Shown here one piece after another: positions 56,802-64,000 of a stretch of 64,000 nucleotides of DNA; the first letter of the stretch is position 1, and every line of letters starts with the position of its first letter. Origin of the DNA: Herbaspirillum sp. Sphag64 (GTDB lineage: Bacteria > Pseudomonadota > Gammaproteobacteria > Burkholderiales > Burkholderiaceae_D); contig NZ_JACHYE010000002.1 of NCBI RefSeq assembly GCF_014192645.1, positions 255,259 to 319,258 on the forward strand, given 5' to 3'. The notes below the pieces were generated by a model. That model did no database searches. It had not been told where the DNA came from and worked only from the letters and a program-made list of their open reading frames with translations. The translations under genes and the position numbers were made by a program.

Positions 56802-57296
56802 TTACTGCTTCAAATTCTTTAATACCGCAAACGGCGACACCTTATCGGCTACCACCAATGGCTCAACTGCCTTACCCGGACAAACATCATGCTTCGGCGC
56901 TACCGGCAATGCCAGCAAAGCCTCATCCTCAACCAGATAAATCACATCGAACTCGGGCTCGCCGATGATCACATCAATCGCCTCATCATCGAGCAACTCC
57001 TCAATGGCGTCGGCAGCATCATCATCCTTGGCCAGCACGAGCACAGATTCAGAAGCAATATCAAAAGGCATTGGTGCCATGCAACGCTGGCATACCAGAT
57101 TGACCCGCCCCGAAATCGCCAGGAGAAGCTGTGGATGACCCAGCTTATCGACACCGCCCTTCAGAGACCAGTGCAAGGTACCCGCGCGATCTACAGTTTC
57201 ACCCGCAAGCCGCGTCAGTTGGACCACTTGGAGCTCACCCTCGGCCTGCTCCTGAAGCCGACTAAATTGAAATGCGTCGATCACAAAAGCGGTCAT
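56802..57296 (-). CDS. yceD: YceD/DUF177 family protein
   Basis: A 164-residue acidic protein of the DUF177 family, in plants and bacteria linked to 23S rRNA accumulation and almost always found beside rpmF. It has CQRCMAPMPFDIASESVLVL with the conserved Cys-x-x-Cys, and AIDVIIGEPEFDVIYLVEDEALLALPVAP. ATG 57296 is 140 bases from divergent maf; the two probably share a promoter region. Confidence 0.94.
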   Translation of the reverse strand: MTAFVIDAFQFSRLQEQAEGELQVVQLTRLAGETVDRAGTLHWSLKGGVDKLGHPQLLLAISGRVNLVCQRCMAPMPFDIASESVLVLAKDDDAADAIEELLDDEAIDVIIGEPEFDVIYLVEDEALLALPVAPKHDVCPGKAVEPLVVADKVSPFAVLKNLKQ

Positions 57297-57436
57297 GGCG
57301 AAAGCAGAATCCGGAAAACCTGCGATAATACCAGCCTTTTCCCTTATTCGTCAAAGTGTTAGCGCATTTTGCCAACACTACACCATACGATTGCGCTGTC
57401 AGATTGCTGGATCGCGCCCATCCGCCCTGAATAATC

Positions 57437-58063
57437 ATGACCAACCTACCCAATCCAGCACACTTACCACGCCTGATACTAGCCTCCAGCTCGACTTACC
57501 GCAAAGAGCTACTGACTCGGCTGCAACTGCCATTTGATGCTATTTCACCAGACATTGACGAGACCCCGGCCAGCCATGAATCACCCGAACAAACCGCATT
57601 GCGCCTGGCACAACAAAAAAGTCAGGCGATTGCCACCCTTCATCCGGACGCACTCATCATCGGCTCCGATCAGGTGGCAACATTGGATGGCGAGCAAATT
57701 GGCAAACCCGGCAATCACGACAATGCATTAAAACAACTCATGAAAATGCGCGGCCGTCGCGTCGTCTTTCATACCGCGCTTTGCCTTCTCGACAACCGCC
57801 AGCCACTGACACCACATTATCAAACTGAAAACGTGCAGACTTTCGTGACATTTCGCCATCTCAGCGAGTCTGAACTCGATGCCTACCTGCGCATTGAGCA
57901 ACCCTACGACTGCGCAGGCAGCGCAAAAAATGAAGGCCTCGGGATTGCCATTCTGGAAAAGATTGAGAGCACCGACCCTACCGCGCTAACGGGACTACCA
58001 ATGATTGCACTCACCAGTATGCTGCGTCAGGCCGGCATGCCATTTTTCGGCACCAGCAGCTAA
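57437..58063 (+). CDS. maf: Maf/YceF-type nucleotide pyrophosphatase
   Basis: A house-cleaning pyrophosphatase; the YceF subgroup hydrolyses 7-methyl-GTP. The 208-residue protein has LILASSSTYRKELLTRL at the N-terminus, DETPASHESPEQTALRLA, and IIGSDQVATLDGEQIGKPG. It diverges from yceD and converges on the DUF1289 gene, 3 bases away. Neighbourhood (yceD-rpmF-plsX) favours the YceF subgroup. Confidence 0.93.
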   Translation: MTNLPNPAHLPRLILASSSTYRKELLTRLQLPFDAISPDIDETPASHESPEQTALRLAQQKSQAIATLHPDALIIGSDQVATLDGEQIGKPGNHDNALKQLMKMRGRRVVFHTALCLLDNRQPLTPHYQTENVQTFVTFRHLSESELDAYLRIEQPYDCAGSAKNEGLGIAILEKIESTDPTALTGLPMIALTSMLRQAGMPFFGTSS

Positions 58064-58066
58064 TAC

Positions 58067-58261
58067 TCAGGTTTGGCGCCGAGGATAGCCTTCCGCAGTG
58101 ATACGCTTCCAGACACCATCCTTCTCCGCCTCCGTCATGAATACCCAGTGCGCTACTTCGGACACAGTGCGACCACACCCACGACAAACATCATCAAAAG
58201 TCGTCGAACAAACGGCAACGCAGGGAGTATCAGGGCGAACTACAGGAGTTTGAGACATAAA
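58067..58261 (-). CDS. DUF1289 family protein
   Basis: A 64-residue-class Cys-rich protein; start ATG 58261 (MSQTPVVRPDTPCVAVC) chosen over the longer frame to 58318 because the family starts shortly before the PCVAVC motif. The four cysteines in PCVAVCSTTFDDVCRGCGRT resemble a metal or iron-sulfur site, and HWVFMTEAEKDGVWKRI is the family tail. Function unknown. Confidence 0.88.
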   Translation of the reverse strand, partial: FMSQTPVVRPDTPCVAVCSTTFDDVCRGCGRTVSEVAHWVFMTEAEKDGVWKRITAEGYPRRQT

Positions 58262-58329
58262 TAGCTTAAGCAAGAGAAAACGACATCCAGCCCACATCTT
58301 ACCAAGAAGCGCACTCACTCACAGCGAGA

Positions 58330-58363
58330 CAAAAAAAAGCCCGCTAACCAGAGGTTGCGGGCT
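58330..58363 (-). terminator. Terminator after the diguanylate cyclase gene
   Basis: AGCCCGC/GCGGGCT stem with a 12-base loop and eight T on the minus strand. It lies 160 bases past the gene stop at 58524. Confidence 0.85.
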
Positions 58364-58523
58364 GAATCCAATCTCTTAAGGAGGAAAATTGGAGGAGACA
58401 GGTGCAACTTTACGCGGCCAGCCATTCGATGTCTGCTTTATTGTACTAATAGCAGATATTCACCAAGGAAATAACTTATAAAGCCGTCCAGATATCACCA
58501 CCCCTCCAATACCAAGCGTTGCC

Positions 58524-60245
58524 TCAAGCAGCAGCAACGCGATTACGCCCCCCACTCTTGGCCGCATACAGGGCTTCATCAGCACGGCTAATCAATTGAT
58601 CCAGCGTTTCTTGATCCGTCAGCGCACTCACACCAAAACTGGCAGTCACGGCAATAGTTTTCCCCGGCTCAATCGAGAATTCACCAACCGACAGCTCCGA
58701 ACGCAACTTCTCAGCAACCATCAAGCCCTGATCCAAATCGGTCTCCGGCAACAGAATGATGAACTCCTCCCCACCATAGCGGGCAAACAGATCCATCTTC
58801 CGCAATGCCTTGCCGGCAATCCCCACAACACGACGCAAGACCTCATCGCCAGCCAGATGACCATGCACATCATTGATCTGCTTAAAGTGATCAATATCCA
58901 TGAGGATCAAAGCAAGCTGTCGTCGATACCGCTGGGCAATCGCAATGTGCGACTCACTCTGCACAAAAAAAGCCCGCCTGTTCAACACGCCGGTCAAAAA
59001 ATCAGTATTGGATGACTGTCGCAGTTGCGCAATCAATGTTTCACGCTCACTGGCCAGACTGATGCGCTCAACACTGCGCCCCTTCAAGACATTCAGAGCC
59101 TGAAGCATACTGGACACCTCATCGGCATGCCGAGCAACAGGAATCTCTATATCAACCTTATCTTCAGCCAGCCCCACGACAATATTAGTTGCCTTGAGCA
59201 CCGGCCCCAACACCCGTTGCCGGACAACATACATCAAGCCAAAAAAGCACAGAAAAGCAAACAGCGCCATTGCCACAGCCGAAATCAGGACGTTCCGCGC
59301 CTGCTGGTTGCGGGCCTCAGCCTGATGCATGAGATCAGCGAATATGACATCGCGCAAAAGAAGAATCGACGACATGGTCGGCACATAGCGCTGCGCCAGC
59401 GTCGCGGTATCAAGCCCATAGATTCCATTACCAAGCCCGGTTTGCACCAAGTCATTCAAAAAGGGCAAGCCCTGTCCAAAATATTGCTGATCCAGCACCG
59501 AGAGCGCAGTTAAGTACCCGGTATTGTCACGATACTCACGCATTTCGAGATCCAGCAGAGAGCGCAGCTGTTGAATACGCCCATAAAGCTTGCCAATCTC
59601 GATCACCTCACCCTTTGTCAGAGGGCGCTGAATAATTACTGGCGCCGTGAACTGCGAGCCAAGCTGCCCCGCGTATTCACGCAAACTGGCCGCAACCCGC
59701 ATACCGGTCAAGCCATCCAGCAATTGAGGATCTGCCTGCACAGCAATGGCAGAGATATCAGAAACCGCAGAAATAAGCGCCGGCATCAAGCCCACCATGC
59801 CTTGCACAGCCTGCGAAATTGCCATAGACGAACGCTGCCCATATGCCAGCCCGGCCTGTCGATCAACTCGCTCCCGCGCCGGCACCAACGCCTGACTTAC
59901 CCGCTCCAACTTACGCAACGCAGGTATATAACGCGCATCCGACTCCTCACGCAGCACTGCGAGCGCCCCCGCCAATGCCGCATCACTTTGCGCCCGCGCC
60001 GCCGCCAGTTGCTGCTGCCGAGCCGGTGACTGCTCATGATCTCCCATCAGTGCATTGGACGGCCCGCGCTCAAACGACACCTTCTCCATGGCAATCATGA
60101 CCAACTGCAGCGAACGCACAGCCTCAGTACTGCCAGCACCACGCGCATAGGCACCCCACTCCACGAAGACGATACGCGCCGTCAACACAGAGAACAACAG
60201 CATTAATGCAATGGAAATTAGCCAGAACAGGCGACTTAGTGACAT
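58524..60245 (-). CDS. Membrane diguanylate cyclase
   Basis: It should make cyclic di-GMP from two GTP. The 573-residue protein has an N-terminal membrane helix (LFWLISIALMLLFSVLTARI), a large periplasmic helical sensor region (about 35-310), a second helix (VLISAVAMALFAFLCFFGLM), a HAMP-like linker and a C-terminal GGDEF domain. That domain has DFLTGVLNRRAFF, ILMDIDHFKQINDVHGH and the active-site YGGEEFIIL; RKMD lies five residues before GGEEF, so the inhibitory I-site is also present. Input ligand unknown. It is separated from tRNA-Ser by 264 bases. Confidence 0.93.
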   Translation of the reverse strand: MSLSRLFWLISIALMLLFSVLTARIVFVEWGAYARGAGSTEAVRSLQLVMIAMEKVSFERGPSNALMGDHEQSPARQQQLAAARAQSDAALAGALAVLREESDARYIPALRKLERVSQALVPARERVDRQAGLAYGQRSSMAISQAVQGMVGLMPALISAVSDISAIAVQADPQLLDGLTGMRVAASLREYAGQLGSQFTAPVIIQRPLTKGEVIEIGKLYGRIQQLRSLLDLEMREYRDNTGYLTALSVLDQQYFGQGLPFLNDLVQTGLGNGIYGLDTATLAQRYVPTMSSILLLRDVIFADLMHQAEARNQQARNVLISAVAMALFAFLCFFGLMYVVRQRVLGPVLKATNIVVGLAEDKVDIEIPVARHADEVSSMLQALNVLKGRSVERISLASERETLIAQLRQSSNTDFLTGVLNRRAFFVQSESHIAIAQRYRRQLALILMDIDHFKQINDVHGHLAGDEVLRRVVGIAGKALRKMDLFARYGGEEFIILLPETDLDQGLMVAEKLRSELSVGEFSIEPGKTIAVTASFGVSALTDQETLDQLISRADEALYAAKSGGRNRVAAA

Positions 60246-60470
60246 CTGAAGATCTCGATTTGCCGGTTCATACCCAGGCGATGGTAAATAATGGCCACAG
60301 CCAAATTGTGCTCTATTTTATAGGACAGCCGACGCAGACCCTATCAGACCGCGAAAATGCAACAGGCCAGCGCAACACTTCAGCAGCACTCCGGCACAGC
60401 CACATATCAGGCCAAGGAGCATGCGAGAATCCATTGCAAGAATGCAAGTATGTTTGCGCAGCAAAAAATA

Positions 60471-60500
60471 AAAAAGCCCTTGAAAACTCAAGGGCTTTTT
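60471..60500 (-). terminator. Terminator after tRNA-Ser
   Basis: AAGCCCTTGA/TCAAGGGCTT stem with a 4-base loop and T-runs on both strands, 9 bases beyond the tRNA 3' end. Confidence 0.92.
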
Positions 60501-60508
60501 ACTTAATA

Positions 60509-60599
<91 letters not shown>

Positions 60600-60847
60600 G
60601 GTTAACCTAGTCGAATTTGCTACCCGGAAGCAGCAAAGCAAAAGAGTATAGCAGAAACATTTCAGATAAAAAAGGGGTGGACCTGAAATTGTTAGCCTGC
60701 CAACACCCGCCAACAACCTCCTCCACCGGCTACCTGAGCTGCTGCACGGAAATATTTTCTTATCATCATCTTGTCATAAATGGCCTTTACGATCTGATGT
60801 TGCTCAGCGCTCCCCGCTGCAATACTCCTATCATTGGTTGGCCCACT

Positions 60848-62734
60848 ATGGCTCCATTCTCTTCACAAACATTCGACAACCCTTTCGCGCACACGCATAC
60901 GCAAGAAGGGTTCGAACCGCGCGCCGGCATCACTGACGAGCTCTCTCAGGGCGACTCGCAATTACTGTCCCATCTGCATGAAATCATTTCGCAGCGGAGT
61001 CTGACAGCCTTGTTCCAGCCAATTATTCGCATGCGCAGCGGCGAGATCATTGGTTATGAGGGTCTCATCCGCGGCCCGTCGAACAGTCCGCTGCACTCGC
61101 CATTGAATCTGTTCAAGGTCGCCCGCGCCAATCGTTTATCAGTGCCTGTCGAACACCTTTGCCGCCACATCGTCATGGCGCAGTTCGCGCAATCCGGGCT
61201 GCCAGGCAATCTGTTCCTCAATGTCAGTCCAGGCGCACTGGTGCAACCAGAAGCCATTCAGGGGGAAACCCTGCGACACCTCGACAAACTGGGCATCAAT
61301 CCACAGCGCATCATCATCGAGCTGACCGAAAACGAACCCACCTACGACTATGGCCTGCTGCGTAATGCCGCCATGCATTATCGCGAAATGGGCTTCCAGA
61401 TTGCCATCGATGATCTGGGCGAAGGTTTCTCCAGCCTGCGCCTGTGGTCGGAGCTGCAACCCGAGTATGTGAAGGTCGACATGCACTTCATTCAGGGTAT
61501 CAACAACGATCCCATGAAGCTGCAATTTGTTCGTTCAATTCAGGAAATTGCGGAAAAATCTGGCTCCATCGTCATCGCTGAAGGCATCGAAACCCAAGCC
61601 GAGCTGCTCACTATCCGTGATCTCGGCATCGCCTGTGGTCAGGGCTACCATATCGCACGCCCCAATGCCACGCCCAAGACCATCGTCGCCGACGATATCA
61701 GCAAGATCCTGCGGCGCGACAAGGTCCCTCTGGCCGCGCAGAAATACGGTGTCGGCAAGAAGAGCACCACTGTTTTCAAATTACTGCGCGAAACCCAATA
61801 CGTCACACCCAATGTCTCCAACGATGACGTCTACAACCTCTTCGTCAATGACCCGTCGCTGCAGTCACTGCCTGTCATCAACAACGGTACACCAGTCGGG
61901 CTGATCAACCGCTACAGCATGGTCGAACGCTTTGCACGTCTGTATGGCCGCGAGCTGTACGGCAAGAAGTCCTGCACCTTCTTCATGGACCCCAACCCTC
62001 TGCTGACGGAACAGGACACCAGCCTGCAGGATCTCAGCCATATTCTGGTACAGGCCGAATCGCATCACTTGTCGAACGGCTTCATCATCGTCGATCAAGG
62101 GCAATATGTTGGCATGGGTACCGGCCACGACCTGCTGCGCGAAATTACCCAGATGCAGATTGAGGCAGCGCGCTATGCCAACCCGCTGACCCAGCTGCCG
62201 GGTAATGTGCCAATCAATGAACACATCGAATTTCTGCTGCAAAGCGGCGTAGAGTTCTGCATCTGCTACTGCGACCTCGATCATTTCAAGCCCTTCAACG
62301 ATGTCTATGGCTATCGCAAGGGCGATGACATGATCCAGTTGACCGGACGCACCTTGAGCCAATTCTGCGACCCGCAACATGATTTCATCGGCCATATCGG
62401 CGGCGACGATTTTCTGATCATGTTCCAGAGCGATGACTGGGAGCTGCGTTGCAAATCGATGCTGGAAGCCTTCGAACAGGCATCCCAAACTTTCTACTAT
62501 CTGGAAGACAAAGAACGCGGCGGCTATTACAGCGAAGATCGTCAGGGCAATCGGGTCTTGCATCCCTTGGTCAGCCTGTCACTGGGCGCGGTCAAGATCG
62601 AACCATCGCAGTACTCCTCGCCTCACCAGATTGCTTCGGCTGCCACCAAAGCCAAGAAACAGGCCAAGAAGACCGCCGGCAACAGCCTCTTCATCGAACG
62701 CCGTACACCAGCTACTTTTTCCTGGGCGTTGTAA
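60848..62734 (+). CDS. EAL-CBS-GGDEF cyclic di-GMP protein
   Basis: A soluble 628-residue protein with an EAL domain first, a CBS-pair-like middle (SLQSLPVINNGTPVGLINRY; GFIIVDQGQYVGMGTGHDL) and a C-terminal GGDEF domain. The EAL domain keeps its catalytic set: Glu in YEGLIRGP (EGL in place of EAL), Asn in LFLNVSPGAL, Glu in IIELTENEP, Asp pair in IDDLGEGFSS, Lys in VKVDMHF and Glu in IAEGIET. The GGDEF motif is GGDDF with no RxxD I-site, so phosphodiesterase activity is favoured. I chose ATG 60848; the open frame extends to 60617 with in-frame ATG at 60797. Confidence 0.9.
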   Translation: MAPFSSQTFDNPFAHTHTQEGFEPRAGITDELSQGDSQLLSHLHEIISQRSLTALFQPIIRMRSGEIIGYEGLIRGPSNSPLHSPLNLFKVARANRLSVPVEHLCRHIVMAQFAQSGLPGNLFLNVSPGALVQPEAIQGETLRHLDKLGINPQRIIIELTENEPTYDYGLLRNAAMHYREMGFQIAIDDLGEGFSSLRLWSELQPEYVKVDMHFIQGINNDPMKLQFVRSIQEIAEKSGSIVIAEGIETQAELLTIRDLGIACGQGYHIARPNATPKTIVADDISKILRRDKVPLAAQKYGVGKKSTTVFKLLRETQYVTPNVSNDDVYNLFVNDPSLQSLPVINNGTPVGLINRYSMVERFARLYGRELYGKKSCTFFMDPNPLLTEQDTSLQDLSHILVQAESHHLSNGFIIVDQGQYVGMGTGHDLLREITQMQIEAARYANPLTQLPGNVPINEHIEFLLQSGVEFCICYCDLDHFKPFNDVYGYRKGDDMIQLTGRTLSQFCDPQHDFIGHIGGDDFLIMFQSDDWELRCKSMLEAFEQASQTFYYLEDKERGGYYSEDRQGNRVLHPLVSLSLGAVKIEPSQYSSPHQIASAATKAKKQAKKTAGNSLFIERRTPATFSWAL

Positions 62735-62764
62735 ACGTTTTCTACGACTTCAAGCGGCAATAAA

Positions 62765-62795
62765 AAAGGCCGACACCCTCGTGGGGTCGGCCTTT
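62765..62795. terminator. Two-way terminator between the EAL protein and serS
   Basis: AAAGGCCGAC/GTCGGCCTTT stem with an inner CCC/GGG pair, between convergent genes; both transcripts can use it. Confidence 0.9.
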
Positions 62796-62812
62796 CTGCT
62801 TTCAGTAATGCC

Positions 62813-64000
<1,188 letters not shown>

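Overview
The window reads as chromosomal DNA of a betaproteobacterium, most likely in the order Burkholderiales and near the Oxalobacteraceae. This is an inference from gene order: yceD-rpmF-plsX-fabHDG-acpP-fabF, rpoE-rseA-rseB-mucD, lepA-lepB-rnc-era-recO-pdxJ-acpS, and uvrC-pgsA beside tRNA-Gly and tRNA-Cys. No species is claimed. Base composition is moderate in the housekeeping part and clearly more AT-rich at the left edge.

Positions 1-20916 hold an SPI-1 (Inv/Spa/Sip) class type III secretion system (T3SS). On the minus strand, in transcription order, it runs invF-invG-invE-invA-invB-invC-invI-invJ-spaO-spaP-spaQ-spaR-spaS-sicA-sipB-sipC-sipD and then a SipA-like gene cut by the window edge. 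This matches the Salmonella SPI-1 order. It supplies the activator, secretin, gatekeeper, export gate, ATPase, stalk, needle-length protein, C-ring protein, chaperones and translocators. The inner rings, needle, inner rod, ATPase linker proteins (prgHIJK-orgAB types) and pilotin are not in the window. Divergent from invF lies an unrecognised 445-residue protein with a polar N-terminus and hydrophobic C-terminal part, a candidate secreted effector. It ends one base from a convergent iagB-type transglycosylase.

Positions 20917-29255 carry accessory and metabolic genes: a small NAD-binding oxidoreductase, an EamA exporter, a small unknown protein, a DUF2242 lipoprotein, a type II lumazine synthase under an FMN riboswitch, cobC-cobS-cobT of late cobalamin assembly, and cheV.

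Positions 29500-33843 contain three identical tRNA-Gly(GCC) genes and one tRNA-Cys(GCA), with an outer-membrane barrel protein and a TonB-dependent receptor lying between them. The receptor is preceded by two helically phased palindromes that look like operator sites.

Positions 33900-57300 are a dense housekeeping block, almost all on the minus strand: phospholipid synthesis, UvrC, NagZ, AcpS, PdxJ, an inserted BenE transporter, RecO, Era, an RNase III with a long low-complexity tail, LepB, LepA, a glutaredoxin-like protein, the sigma-E envelope-stress module and the fatty-acid synthesis cluster.

Positions 57400-64000 hold maf, a DUF1289 protein, a membrane diguanylate cyclase, tRNA-Ser(CGA), an EAL-GGDEF protein and the 3' part of serS, cut by the right edge. 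No CRISPR array, rRNA gene, insertion sequence or phage integrase was seen.
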